Positions 33,445 to 42,214 of a stretch of DNA of 64,000 bases are shown in pieces. Where the stretch lies: the NCBI GenBank assembly GCA_020635655.1, contig JACJZI010000007.1, positions 62,001-126,000 on the forward strand, written 5' to 3'. The notes beneath the pieces were generated by a model that was not told the DNA's origin, did not search any database, and saw nothing but the letters and a program-made list of their open reading frames with translations. A program made the position numbers and the translations under genes. Position 1 is the first letter of the stretch. The number at the start of each line of letters is the position of its first letter. Origin of the DNA: Flavobacteriales bacterium (GTDB lineage Bacteria; Bacteroidota; Bacteroidia; Flavobacteriales_F; PHOS-HE28).

Positions 33445-34380
33445 ATGACATTGCAGCAATTGGAATACGTGGTCGCACTGGACATGCATCGTCATTTCGG
33501 GCGTGCGGCGCAGGCCTGCCATGTCACGCAGCCCACGCTGACCATGCAGCTGCGCAAATTGGAAGCGGAGTTGGACGTGGTGTTGTTCGACCGGCAGGGC
33601 CATCCGGTCCGGCCGACGGCCGATGGGGCCCGGTTGATCGAGCAGGCCAAGGTGGTGGTGCACAGTGCGGAGACCCTGCATGCCCTGGCGCTCGAGGTGC
33701 ATGGGGGGATCGCGGGTCGCTACCATGTGGGGATCATCCCCACCCTGGCCCCATACCTGCTTCCCCTGATGCTACCGCGCTTCGCATCGGACCATCCCGA
33801 CGTGAACCTGGTGCTCGACGAGCGGAAGACCGGTCGGATCGTGGAAGGGCTCCGGAGCGGTGAATTGGACCTGGGGATCCTTGCCACGCCGCTCCATGCG
33901 CCGGACCTGGAGGATGTCCCCCTCTTTCAGGAGCCGTTCCTCGCCTATCTGCCCAAGGGACATCCCCTCCGCCGTCGTGCCCGACTGCATCGCGAGGACC
34001 TCCAGAACGAACCGATCTGGGTGCTTGGTGAAGGGCACTGCCTGCGTGAGCAGGCATTGAACCTATGCGATGGGCCACGCGCAGCGGGCCACGAGAACGT
34101 GACCTACGAGAGCGGGAGCATCGAGACACTGAAGCATTTCGTCCAGCGGGGGAGCGGCATGACGCTCGTTCCCGAGCTCAGTGTCCCTGCTGGTGACCCA
34201 CACGTTCGGCGCTTCATCCCACCCGAACCCGTGCGTCAGATCAGCCTGGTCGTCCATCGGCCGTTCGCGCGCCGAAAGCTACTGGATGCACTGGCCGCCG
34301 CCGTGCGGGCCTCGGTCCCGGCCGGCATGTGCGCAGGTCGAAAGTACGATACGGTCCCACCGTTGCGGGCGGAGAAATGA
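33445..34380 (+). CDS. oxyR: Peroxide-sensing LysR-type regulator OxyR
   Basis: A 311-residue LysR-type regulator. The N-terminal winged helix (~1-60) has LEYVVALDMHRHFGRAAQA and HVTQPTLTMQLRKLEAEL. The effector domain carries the OxyR redox pair: Cys199 in LGEGHCLREQ and Cys208 in ALNLCDG, with the same numbering and spacing as E. coli OxyR. Oxidation to a disulfide activates target genes. Its neighbour, divergent dps, is a standard OxyR target. The C-terminus has a slightly longer tail (CAGRKYDTVPPLRAEK). The stop lies 3 bases from the convergent M16 gene. Confidence 0.95.
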   Translation: MTLQQLEYVVALDMHRHFGRAAQACHVTQPTLTMQLRKLEAELDVVLFDRQGHPVRPTADGARLIEQAKVVVHSAETLHALALEVHGGIAGRYHVGIIPTLAPYLLPLMLPRFASDHPDVNLVLDERKTGRIVEGLRSGELDLGILATPLHAPDLEDVPLFQEPFLAYLPKGHPLRRRARLHREDLQNEPIWVLGEGHCLREQALNLCDGPRAAGHENVTYESGSIETLKHFVQRGSGMTLVPELSVPAGDPHVRRFIPPEPVRQISLVVHRPFARRKLLDALAAAVRASVPAGMCAGRKYDTVPPLRAEK

Positions 34381-34383
34381 CCC

Positions 34384-36540
34384 TCATTCCAATGCGAACT
34401 CGGATGGATCGACACGTCCGTTCACCTCGATCTGCGAGACGACATAGGGCTGTTCCATGAGCTGGTGCTCCACGATCAGGTGCGGAAAAAGCACACCGCT
34501 CTCGGGCCGCTGGTCCTGGTAGTCCGTCACCAGGACCATGCCTCTGGGTCCGTAGGTGCGACGCTCCTCATGCCTGATCTTCAGGCCGCTCTCCACGTCG
34601 AAATAATCGGTGTACTGCTCGCCATTGTCCAGGGGCACGATCAGCTTGTACGCCCTTCGGCCATTGATGTCGACAACGCCGCTGAGGACCGGGTGGATAT
34701 GCCTCTCCTCGTAGTGGATCTCCGGGAAAGGAGGCGCGGATTGCACCAGGTCCTCCAGTTCCATCTCGATGATCTCGCCACTTCCCTCCGGCGTGGTGCG
34801 CCGTGCTCGCTGGCCGTCCAGGACCACCTTTTCCTGTGATCTGCCGTCCACGTCCCTGCGGTATGCGAATTTGTCCGGTTCGACATGGACCATGGTGATC
34901 GTCACGAGCTTCCCGTCCTGCGTGCCGGTCATGACCATTTTCACGCTTTTGACCTTTCGGACCGCTTCCTCCCCTCCCAGGGCCTTGATGTACCCATCGA
35001 CCACGGTCTTCGCGGTCACATCTGCCGGTATTGGATCGAGCTTGTCGCGGTGGATGTCCCCATCCTCGTCGAATTGGAACACCCGTTGATCGAAGCTCAG
35101 CTGGGAAAGACGGTTGTACAGCACCTCCTTGTCGCCTACGACCAGGATCGTGGCTTGATCGGGCACCAACAATGCACGGGCTGCGTGCAACACCCCGCTC
35201 ACGGTGACCGTGTCCAATCGTTCCAGATAATGGGAATAGAAATCCTCGGGCAGGTTGTTCAGGTAGGTATTCAGGGCGAACCGGGCGATGGTGCGCGGAT
35301 CCTCGAGCGAACGCGCGAAACTGCCCGCCATGTAGTTCTTCGCGAGCTGCAGTTCCTCCTTGGACACACCCGTCAGCGTCATGCGTTCGATCTCGAACAT
35401 GGCTTCGGTGATCGCGCTGTCGGTGACGGGTGTACGAACGCTGGCCCCGGCGCTGAAACTGCCGCAATACCGGTCCGAGTTCAAGCTGGAATAGGCCCCA
35501 TAGGTGTACCCCTTGTCCTCGCGCAGGTTCTGCATCAAGCGGGCATTGAAGACCCCGCCCCCCAGGATCGTGTTCATGACCTGGGCGTCGATGGCGATGT
35601 CATCGCCGGGTTTCAATTGCACCGGGAACACCACACGGAACACCGATTGTGGAGCGTCGGGGCGATCGACCAATGCGACACGACGCGTTCGGAAGGGTTG
35701 TGGCTGCTTCCTCGGGTACCTCACGCTCCCAAGCCCCTCCACCACCTCGTTGCCGTCCTTGTCCGCAATGGTTCCCAGTGCCTGGTCCCTCCAACTTCCG
35801 AATGCGCGTTCCGCGAGGTAACGGGCGTGTTTCTCATTGATATCCCCCACGAACACCACGTATCCCTTGTCAGCACGGAAGAACCGATCATGATACCCTT
35901 GGATCTCCTTCCGCTCGACGTTCGAAATGGTCTTCTCCGAGGTGATCTCGCCATAGGGATAGCCTCGCGTGAACGTGAGCACGTGCCCCACTTCGCTGGC
36001 GATGGCATCCGGATCATCATGCCGGCTTCGTACCTCCGAGATCATCCGCTTTTTGACCCGGTCGATCTCCGATCCCGCGAAAGTGGGCCTGCGGACCACG
36101 TCACTGACCACTGTCATCAGTGTATCCAGGTCCTTCGTCAGACAGCTCGCATACACACCGTCACTACTGGTGGAGAGCTTTCCCCCGATGCCATCCACGA
36201 GCGCATCGATCTGTTGCTTGGTGCGTCTGCCCGCTCCCGCCGCCAAAAGCTCCCCGGTCATGTCGGTCAGCCCCGCCATCGGGCCTTGCAGGAAGATCGG
36301 GATGTCGAACTTGACCTGGACGCTTACCAGGGGCAACTTGTGGTTCTCGACCAGGATCACACGCATGCCGTTGCCGAGCACGAAAGTGGCATGATCGCCC
36401 AAGCGTACTTCCGGTGCGGGACCGGGTTCCGGGGCCTTGGAGCGGTCGATCTGAGCATCCATCATTGCAGGTGACAGGAGCGTAATGGCCAGGAGCGTGC
36501 GGGATGATGTCCTGCAAAGGGTTCGGTGCATGTCCATCAC
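34384..36540 (-). CDS. M16 peptidase-like protein, inactive subunit, with C-terminal extension
   Basis: A 718-residue exported protein. A signal peptide (LLAITLLSPAMMDAQ) precedes two M16 (pitrilysin) domains (~45-490). At the position of the zinc motif HxxEH it reads GLTDMTGELLAAGA, so the zinc ligands are missing. The C-terminal half-domain keeps the NTILGGGVFNARLMQNLRED and GYTYGAYSSLNS (the R/Y pair) blocks. This is the usual split of two-subunit M16 proteases, where one subunit binds zinc and the other supplies substrate-binding residues. Residues ~525-718 (ADVTAKTVVDGYIKALGGEE onward) form an extra beta-rich domain resembling LolA-type lipoprotein carriers. It overlaps the active-subunit gene by four bases. 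Confidence 0.88.
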   Translation of the reverse strand: MMDMHRTLCRTSSRTLLAITLLSPAMMDAQIDRSKAPEPGPAPEVRLGDHATFVLGNGMRVILVENHKLPLVSVQVKFDIPIFLQGPMAGLTDMTGELLAAGAGRRTKQQIDALVDGIGGKLSTSSDGVYASCLTKDLDTLMTVVSDVVRRPTFAGSEIDRVKKRMISEVRSRHDDPDAIASEVGHVLTFTRGYPYGEITSEKTISNVERKEIQGYHDRFFRADKGYVVFVGDINEKHARYLAERAFGSWRDQALGTIADKDGNEVVEGLGSVRYPRKQPQPFRTRRVALVDRPDAPQSVFRVVFPVQLKPGDDIAIDAQVMNTILGGGVFNARLMQNLREDKGYTYGAYSSLNSDRYCGSFSAGASVRTPVTDSAITEAMFEIERMTLTGVSKEELQLAKNYMAGSFARSLEDPRTIARFALNTYLNNLPEDFYSHYLERLDTVTVSGVLHAARALLVPDQATILVVGDKEVLYNRLSQLSFDQRVFQFDEDGDIHRDKLDPIPADVTAKTVVDGYIKALGGEEAVRKVKSVKMVMTGTQDGKLVTITMVHVEPDKFAYRRDVDGRSQEKVVLDGQRARRTTPEGSGEIIEMELEDLVQSAPPFPEIHYEERHIHPVLSGVVDINGRRAYKLIVPLDNGEQYTDYFDVESGLKIRHEERRTYGPRGMVLVTDYQDQRPESGVLFPHLIVEHQLMEQPYVVSQIEVNGRVDPSEFALE

Positions 36541-37856
36541 TGCTGCTGGTTCTTGGGAAGGTAGTGCAACACCACCCGGTTCGCGGGAATGAAATACTTC
36601 TGCGCGGCGGCCAGCATGTCCTCAGGGGTTACGGCCATGTACCGGGCGATCTCCTTGTTGACCATGCCGGCATCCCCGAGGAAGGTATAGGCCGATGCCA
36701 GATTGCTGGCTATCCCCGCCATGCGGCTGTTGTCGGTGACGAACTCGGTCTCGATCTGGGCCCGAAGCCGCTGGACCTCCTTTTCGGAGATCGGTTCCGT
36801 CCTGACCCGCTCGAACTCGGCGTCCATGGCCTTCTCCAGATCCTCGGGGGACACACCGGCATTGGCCACGGCAAAGGCGATCGACAGGCCCGGGTCCTCC
36901 AGGGGAAGGGTGAAACTGCCCAGGTACAAGGCCTTCTGTTGTTCATCCTTCACGCTGCGCTGCAATCGCGACGAGTTGCCCTGGCTCAACAAGCGGTTCA
37001 ACATGTCCACCGCGTAAAAGTCCGGGGAACCGTAGGCCGGTATGCGATAGGCTTCCACGACGGCCGGCAATTGGATCTGATCGTAGACCACGTCACGCAC
37101 CTCTCCGTTCAGCGGCGGTTCGACCACCTGCAGCCTTTTGATGTCACTTCCCCTGGGGATCGGTCCGAAATAGGATCCCGCCTCCTTGAGCGCTTTCTTG
37201 ATGTCCACGTCACCGGCGATCACCAGCACGGCGTTGTTCGGCACGTAGTAGCTCTTGTAGAAATCGACGAAATCCTGCGCATTGGCCGCGTTCAGGTCCT
37301 CCATGAACCCGATGGTCGGCCAGCGGTAGGGATGCTCCTTGTAGGCCCGCTTGAGGACCTCGATCAATATGCTCCCGTAAGGCTGGTTCTCGTAACGTTG
37401 TCTCCGCTCCTCCTTCACCACCTCCCGTTGCGTGTCGATCCCTTTCTGGTCCACACGTGCGTGCATCATCCGCTCGCTCTCCAGCCAGAGCCCCAGGTCC
37501 AGTTGATTGGACGGGAGCACCTCGTAGTAATAGGTGCGGTCCCCCGTGGTGTTGGCGTTCAGGACACCACCCGCCCTCTCGACGTACTTGCTGAACTCGC
37601 CTCTGGCGATGTTGTCGGAACCTTCGAACAACAGATGTTCGAAGAAATGCGCGAACCCGCGCCGATCCGGGGTCTCGTTCTTGCTTCCAACGTGGTACAT
37701 GACGCCGACAGCGACGATGGGCGTGCTATGGTCCTGATGCACGATCACATGCAAGCCGTTCTTCAGGTCGAATTCCTGGAATTCGACGTCGCGCATCTGT
37801 GCCTGCGTGGCGATCGTGGTCATGACCGTGGCAAGGGATAGGATGGGTTTCCTCAT
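36537..37856 (-). CDS. M16 family zinc peptidase, active subunit
   Basis: A 439-residue exported zinc protease. A signal peptide (LSLATVMTTIATQAQ) precedes the zinc motif HFFEH (His70, Glu73, His74) in RRGFAHFFEHLLFEGS, with the downstream Glu region EVVKEERRQRYENQP. The second half has the degenerate M16 repeat. I start at ATG 37856 (MRKPILSL), 30 bases after an exact -7 element; the longer frame crosses that promoter. It is coupled by ATGA to the inactive-subunit gene, and together they should form a periplasmic oligopeptide-degrading heterodimer. Confidence 0.92.
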   Translation of the reverse strand: MRKPILSLATVMTTIATQAQMRDVEFQEFDLKNGLHVIVHQDHSTPIVAVGVMYHVGSKNETPDRRGFAHFFEHLLFEGSDNIARGEFSKYVERAGGVLNANTTGDRTYYYEVLPSNQLDLGLWLESERMMHARVDQKGIDTQREVVKEERRQRYENQPYGSILIEVLKRAYKEHPYRWPTIGFMEDLNAANAQDFVDFYKSYYVPNNAVLVIAGDVDIKKALKEAGSYFGPIPRGSDIKRLQVVEPPLNGEVRDVVYDQIQLPAVVEAYRIPAYGSPDFYAVDMLNRLLSQGNSSRLQRSVKDEQQKALYLGSFTLPLEDPGLSIAFAVANAGVSPEDLEKAMDAEFERVRTEPISEKEVQRLRAQIETEFVTDNSRMAGIASNLASAYTFLGDAGMVNKEIARYMAVTPEDMLAAAQKYFIPANRVVLHYLPKNQQQ

Positions 37857-37886
37857 AACGTATGGGGCCACCGGTGGGGCGGGGCG

Positions 37887-37894
37887 CAAAACTA
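37887..37894 (-). promoter_or_regulatory. -7 promoter element (TAGTTTTG) of the M16 pair
   Basis: An exact TAnnTTTG on the minus strand, 30 bases upstream of the active-subunit ATG, in the 91-base gap shared with the divergent alkB-like gene. Confidence 0.6.
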
Positions 37895-37947
37895 GCGATA
37901 CTCGGCACCGCGGCGGGGCGTATCCGCGTGCGTATTTTGGTGATCCC

Positions 37948-39057
37948 ATGGTCAGATCCCCGTTGCGCCCCTTGGAGGCACATGTCCGATGGCGGGTGCT
38001 CTTCTATGCCCGCGCATGGTCCGGGCCGGCCCTGGCAGCCTTGGCGCTCCTCTCGAACGGCTTCTGGTGCTGGGGGCTGCCCTTCTTCGGTTTCGTGGTG
38101 GTACCCCTGGTGGAGGCCTTTGTCCGGCCGGACCGCTCGGGGTTGACCCAGCAAGAGATAAGCGTCGCGCTGAAGGAACCGCTCTTCGACATGCTGCTCT
38201 ACTTCATGGTGCCGATGTTCTGGGGGCTCACATTCTGGTTCGCCTGGAGGATCACCCGACCCGACCAACCGGTCCTGGACAGCATTGGTCGTGTACTGAC
38301 CATGGGCGCCCTTTGCGGGATCTATGGGATCAACGTGGCGCACGAACTGGGTCATCGGTCGGCCCGGGCCGAAAGGGTGCTGGCCTGGATGCTGCTGGTC
38401 CCCTCGCTCTACACACACTTCATCGTCGAGCACAATCACGGGCACCATCGGTACGTGGCCACAGCACGCGACCCCGCCAGCGCGCGATATGGCGAGCCTC
38501 TCCCCGCCTTCTGGCTCCGCAGCATCCTGGGATCCTTTCGCTCGGCCTGGTCGATCGAACGGGAACGCCTTGCCAAAAGCGGGACCGGACCATGGACGAT
38601 GCGGAACGCGGTCCTGATGGGCCTGGTGCTGCAAGGCATCTACCTGTGCACCATCCTCCTGCTGTTCGGTCCGCTCGCACTGGTGGCGGTCGTGGCAGAA
38701 GCGATGTTGGGCATCCTGCTCCTGGAGACCATCAATTACATCGAACATTACGGACTGCGACGTGCGATACGGCCGGACGGTGGATCCGTTCGGGTCCAAC
38801 ACGTGCACTCCTGGAACAGCGACCACGTGCTGGGGAGGGCGCTGCTCTTCGAATTGACCCGCCACAGTGACCACCATTACAAGGCCAGCTTGAAGTATCA
38901 GGCATTGAACAGCCCGGCGAACGCACCGGAACTTCCGGCCGGTTATCCGGCCATGGTGCTTCTGGCGCTGATCCCGCCGCTCTGGCGACGTGTGATGGAT
39001 CCCCGGGTCCGGGCCGTCGTCGCGCGCGATCCGTCCTGCGTGCTGGCCATTCCCTGA
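37948..39057 (+). CDS. AlkB-type alkane 1-monooxygenase-like protein
   Basis: A 369-residue membrane di-iron monooxygenase. All conserved His boxes are present: NVAHELGHRS (His132/136), IVEHNHGHHRYVAT (~160-167), the NYIEHYGL block and ELTRHSDHHYKASLKYQALN (~310). These match AlkB, which hydroxylates terminal carbons of alkanes using rubredoxin electrons. About six hydrophobic segments surround the boxes. No rubredoxin or rubredoxin reductase lies nearby, so the true substrate could be another aliphatic chain. ATG 37948 gives MVRSPLRPLEAH; a seven-base TATTTTG lies just upstream, close to but not matching the -7 consensus. Confidence 0.88.
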   Translation: MVRSPLRPLEAHVRWRVLFYARAWSGPALAALALLSNGFWCWGLPFFGFVVVPLVEAFVRPDRSGLTQQEISVALKEPLFDMLLYFMVPMFWGLTFWFAWRITRPDQPVLDSIGRVLTMGALCGIYGINVAHELGHRSARAERVLAWMLLVPSLYTHFIVEHNHGHHRYVATARDPASARYGEPLPAFWLRSILGSFRSAWSIERERLAKSGTGPWTMRNAVLMGLVLQGIYLCTILLLFGPLALVAVVAEAMLGILLLETINYIEHYGLRRAIRPDGGSVRVQHVHSWNSDHVLGRALLFELTRHSDHHYKASLKYQALNSPANAPELPAGYPAMVLLALIPPLWRRVMDPRVRAVVARDPSCVLAIP

Positions 39058-39082
39058 TGGGTTCAGCTAATTTGGGCGCGCC

Positions 39083-39373
39083 ATGATGGGTGAATGGGTC
39101 CGATGCAGCGAGCAACTGCCCGAGGACGGGCAGAGGGTCCTGTGCTGGTTGCCGCGCAATACGGTCCACCTGCCCGGCAGGTCAGGAGAAACGGAGGAAC
39201 GACACGTGGTCATTCTCAAGTTCCATCGGGACTTCTTCCTCAAGAACCCCAGCAAGACCGGCAAGGCGGTAGGCGCGCACTTCTGGACCGGTGAGGGCAC
39301 CAGCAACCACTTCTTCCCGGATGTCACGCACTGGCGTCCCTTGCCCGGGCCGCCCGCCGATCACTTGCCCTGA
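39083..39373 (+). CDS. DUF551-like small protein
   Basis: A 96-residue soluble protein. WVRCSEQLPEDGQRVLCWLP at the start and VTHWRPLPGPP at the end are the two ends of the DUF551 pattern, a short domain of unknown function often carried by phages but also found in bacterial chromosomes. Two ATGs in tandem (39083, 39086) could start it. Its last 13 bases overlap the 3' end of the convergent FKBP gene. No phage genes are nearby, so recent transfer is not indicated. Confidence 0.7.
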   Translation: MMGEWVRCSEQLPEDGQRVLCWLPRNTVHLPGRSGETEERHVVILKFHRDFFLKNPSKTGKAVGAHFWTGEGTSNHFFPDVTHWRPLPGPPADHLP

Positions 39374-40095
39374 TCCGCTGCGGGACCACCCACCTTGAGC
39401 AACTCGACCTCGAAGACGAGCACGCTGTTCGGGGGCAACTTGCCACCGGGCCCCTTGGAATTGCCATAGGCAAGGCCGGATGGGATGTAGAGCTTCCACC
39501 GCGAGCCTTCGGGCATCATCATCAGCGCTTCGGTCCAGCCCGGTATCACGTTCGAAACCCCGAACGTGGCGGGCTCACCGCGCTTGTAGGAACTATCGAA
39601 CTCGGTGCCGTCGATCAGTGTCCCCTTGTAGTTCACGGTCACCTTGTCATCCGCCTTGGGTTTCGGACCCGTGCCCATCTGCAGGACCTCGTACTGAAGG
39701 CCGCTTTCGGTGGTCGTCACGCCCTGCTTCTTGCCGTTCTCGGCCAGCCAGGCCTCACCTTTGCGCAGGTTCGCCTCACCGGCCTCCTGCTCCTTGGCCA
39801 TCACCTTTTTCTGCGCTGCGATCATGTATGCCTGGATCAATGGACGGACCGCCTCCATGTCGAAGCGCTCGGTGCTGTCCAGTCCATCACGGATACCCAT
39901 TGCCATTGCATCGACGTTGAGCGAATCAAGTCCCGATGACCGCATGTTGTGACCGATATCGGTACCGATGCCATAGCTCACCGAATCCACATTGTCCTGG
40001 AGTTGGGTGGATCGTTCCTTCTGACCAGTGACCTGGTTGGTGCAGGCGGAAACGAGGATGGCGAGAAGGGCCAGAAAGGTGGTTCGTACAGGCAT
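39361..40095 (-). CDS. FKBP-type peptidyl-prolyl isomerase lipoprotein
   Basis: A 244-residue lipoprotein. The signal ends with LLAILVSAC, so Cys is lipidated. An N-terminal helical dimerisation region typical of FkpA/Mip follows (~25-125: SVSYGIGTDIGHNM, RPLIQAYMIAAQKKVMAKEQ). The C-terminal FKBP domain has VTVNYKGTLIDGTEFDSSY, FGVSNVIPGWTEALMMMPEG, IPSGLAYGNSK and NSVLVFEVELLKV. It should catalyse proline isomerisation and chaperone envelope proteins. ATG 40095 directly precedes the signal peptide; a near-consensus -7 TAACTTCG lies 21 bases upstream. Confidence 0.93.
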   Translation of the reverse strand: MPVRTTFLALLAILVSACTNQVTGQKERSTQLQDNVDSVSYGIGTDIGHNMRSSGLDSLNVDAMAMGIRDGLDSTERFDMEAVRPLIQAYMIAAQKKVMAKEQEAGEANLRKGEAWLAENGKKQGVTTTESGLQYEVLQMGTGPKPKADDKVTVNYKGTLIDGTEFDSSYKRGEPATFGVSNVIPGWTEALMMMPEGSRWKLYIPSGLAYGNSKGPGGKLPPNSVLVFEVELLKVGGPAADQGK

Positions 40096-40121
40096 CGGTT
40101 CGAAGTTGGAAGGGCGCGAAG

Positions 40122-40961
40122 TTAGCTCATCGTGATCTGGTCGTCCCTTTTCCGTTCTTCCGCACGCAGGATCATGCTCAGTTGGCGATGGAAGCGGGCG
40201 AACCGTGCCAGATCGCTGTGATGCCCCTTCTGGAATGCGATCAACTGGCGTGGCACATCGGCCGGTATGGCGGAATAGAGCCGCAACGCACTGGAGTAGG
40301 GAACCACCTGGTCCCGGACGCCATGGAAGATGTGCACCGGACAGCGGAGCCGCCCCGCACATGCCGCATTGTCGAAGCGGTATTTCAGCAGAAGGCCGTA
40401 GGGCAGATAGGCGAAATAGTGCCTTGCCACCTCGATCAGGTCGGCGAACGGCGATTCCAGGACGAGTGCCCGTGGCGATCCTTCCGCAGCGACGGGAACG
40501 GCCATGGCACTGCCCAGGGACCTTCCGTACAGGAGGATATCCCGTTCAGGCCACTGCTTCCTGAGATGATCGTACCAGGCCTGGGCGTCCTGGAGCAGGG
40601 CCTGTTCGGACAGCCGGCCCCTGCTCTTGCCATAGCCACGGGGATCGGGCATCAACACATCCCACCCCTGCTTCGTGAACCGCGGGGCCCGCTTCCCCCA
40701 TCGACGCAGACTGCCCGTGTTTCCATGGAAATAGAGCACCACGCCGCGCGGCCGATCGACATGGAAGTACAATGCATGCAACTGCGCACCATCGGGCCGA
40801 TCGAGCAGGACCTCCTCGAATGCGCCACGGAACTTGAAGCGGTAGTTCCGGTCGACGATGAAACGAACGAAGATCAACCGCTCCTGGATCACATAGTAGA
40901 CCAGGCACAGCAGCAGATAGAGCGCCACCAGCAAGCCCAGGATGATCAGGATCGGCACCAT
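40122..40961 (-). CDS. Membrane-anchored alpha/beta hydrolase
   Basis: A 279-residue alpha/beta hydrolase with one N-terminal membrane helix (LIILGLLVALYLLLCLVYYV). The fold is clear: oxyanion-side HGNTG in VVLYFHGNTGSLRRWG, nucleophile Ser in LLYGRSLGSAMA, acid Asp in GVRDQVVPYS and catalytic His in KGHHSDLARF. This resembles the ABHD12/13-like or BEM46 group, whose substrates in bacteria are not settled. The -7 element TAGATTTG ends 7 bases before the ATG. Confidence 0.88.
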   Translation of the reverse strand: MVPILIILGLLVALYLLLCLVYYVIQERLIFVRFIVDRNYRFKFRGAFEEVLLDRPDGAQLHALYFHVDRPRGVVLYFHGNTGSLRRWGKRAPRFTKQGWDVLMPDPRGYGKSRGRLSEQALLQDAQAWYDHLRKQWPERDILLYGRSLGSAMAVPVAAEGSPRALVLESPFADLIEVARHYFAYLPYGLLLKYRFDNAACAGRLRCPVHIFHGVRDQVVPYSSALRLYSAIPADVPRQLIAFQKGHHSDLARFARFHRQLSMILRAEERKRDDQITMS

Positions 40962-40968
40962 GGCCGCG

Positions 40969-40976
40969 CAAATCTA
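40969..40976 (-). promoter_or_regulatory. -7 promoter element (TAGATTTG) of the hydrolase gene
   Basis: An exact TAnnTTTG on the minus strand, 7 bases before the ATG at 40961. It lies in the 23-base gap after the coiled-coil gene, so the hydrolase can be transcribed on its own. Confidence 0.6.
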
Positions 40977-40984
40977 CCCGGACC

Positions 40985-42136
40985 TTACCGCGTTGCGCCG
41001 GCTATCGCGGGCTCGACATGGCCGGCGAGCGCCTCCTTTTCATAGATCTCCCGCGTGCAGCTCGCGCCGTTCTTGAAGTAGAATACGCCTCCCCATTTGT
41101 GGACGATCCGTTCGTATTCGGTCGCCACGCCCCCCTGGGTGAGGGTGATCCGTGTGGTCAGGCTGTTCGGTTCCACCTGGAGCTCCTCATCGCGAACGAC
41201 CTCCTCCACGATCACGGGTACTGTTGGGCGTTCCTCCGCCCCCGGATCCGCCCGGGCCGGTCGTACCGGAGAATCCTCGTCACCGGCGGTCGCCTGGTCC
41301 ACGCGACGCCCGTCCTCTCCGACATTGACATCAGCGGTCAGGCCATTGTGCGCCACCATCCTTGGCGAAGGGGCCCGTGCGGGTTTCTCCGCCTCTTTGA
41401 CGGGAGGCTTTGGGGGCGGTACCGCTTGTTCATCCTTGACCGCCTCCGCCTGGGCAGCTTCCGCCTCCTGGCGCGCTTGCTCGGCCTTGCGCTCCTGCTC
41501 CTTGCGCGCCGCTTCCGCGCGATCGGCCTCTTCACGGGCCCGCTCCTCCGCCTGTTTCCTGGCCTCCGCCTCCGCCTTGGCCTGCTGTTTGGCCTCGGCC
41601 GCCTGGCGTTTCGCTTCCTCCTTGGTGTTCTTCTCCTCCTCCTTCTGTTTGTTCGCTACCTGTTCCTGCACGTCCTCCAATTGTGACTGGATCGACTTGG
41701 TATAGTCGGTGTCATAGTCGAAATCGTCCACGCTCGGCTCATACCGGATGATGCCCACCGGCTGATTGAAGACGACGATGTTGATGTCGTCGTATTGCTT
41801 GAAGAGCGAAACGGCGAACTCGAACGGAACAAAACCGTTCGCAATGGCCTCGGCCGGGGCATGCGTGTCGAACACCAGTTTCTTGGTCACCCAACCCTCC
41901 TTCTCGAACGACAGGATGTACTTATGACCGAAGTCCAGTTCCAGGTCGAACTTGCCCACGCCGTCGGAAAGGGTCCTCTCCTTCTCGCCGTCCTTGTAGA
42001 CCACGATCCGGGCCCCATCCATTCCACCACCCTCGATCTTGGTCCGACCGGTGATGGGAAAGCCGCGCTGTGCTTCTGCCGAGGGCACGAGCGTACATGC
42101 GAGCAATGTGGAAAGCAGGAGATGGATGGTCCTCAC
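40985..42136 (-). CDS. Exported coiled-coil protein with N- and C-terminal capping domains (short paralogue)
   Basis: A 383-residue exported protein. A signal peptide (LLLSTLLACTLVPSAEAQ) is followed by a carboxypeptidase-regulatory-like beta domain (~25-105: ARIVVYKDGEKERTLSDGVG, FDLELDFGHKYILSFEKEGW). Then come a linker with INIVVFNQPVGIIRYEPS and a charged Lys/Glu/Ala coiled coil (~150-245) that changes to a Pro-rich stretch. The C-terminal cap (~320-370) is RITLTQGGVATEYERIVHKW with GGVFYFKNGASCTREIYEKE. Both caps align with those of the 1280-residue protein at 58-62 kb, so the two are paralogues differing mainly in arm length. Function unknown; a periplasmic structural or envelope-spanning role is a guess. 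Confidence 0.82.
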   Translation of the reverse strand: MRTIHLLLSTLLACTLVPSAEAQRGFPITGRTKIEGGGMDGARIVVYKDGEKERTLSDGVGKFDLELDFGHKYILSFEKEGWVTKKLVFDTHAPAEAIANGFVPFEFAVSLFKQYDDINIVVFNQPVGIIRYEPSVDDFDYDTDYTKSIQSQLEDVQEQVANKQKEEEKNTKEEAKRQAAEAKQQAKAEAEARKQAEERAREEADRAEAARKEQERKAEQARQEAEAAQAEAVKDEQAVPPPKPPVKEAEKPARAPSPRMVAHNGLTADVNVGEDGRRVDQATAGDEDSPVRPARADPGAEERPTVPVIVEEVVRDEELQVEPNSLTTRITLTQGGVATEYERIVHKWGGVFYFKNGASCTREIYEKEALAGHVEPAIAGATR

Positions 42137-42214
42137 GGTCGTGCGATCCCGGTCCCCACTGTCGGGAACCTCCGATCGTGTCCTACGTATGAACGGCCCC
42201 TAAGGTTCCCCTCC

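Noticed and set aside
37925..37945. TATTTTG before the AlkB-type gene as a -7 element
   Set aside because: The spacer between TA and TTTG is one base short of the consensus; I kept only exact eight-base matches in the promoter list.
39083..39373. DUF551 gene as evidence of an integrated phage
   Set aside because: No other phage-type gene, integrase or attachment site is present around it; the neighbours are ordinary chromosomal genes.
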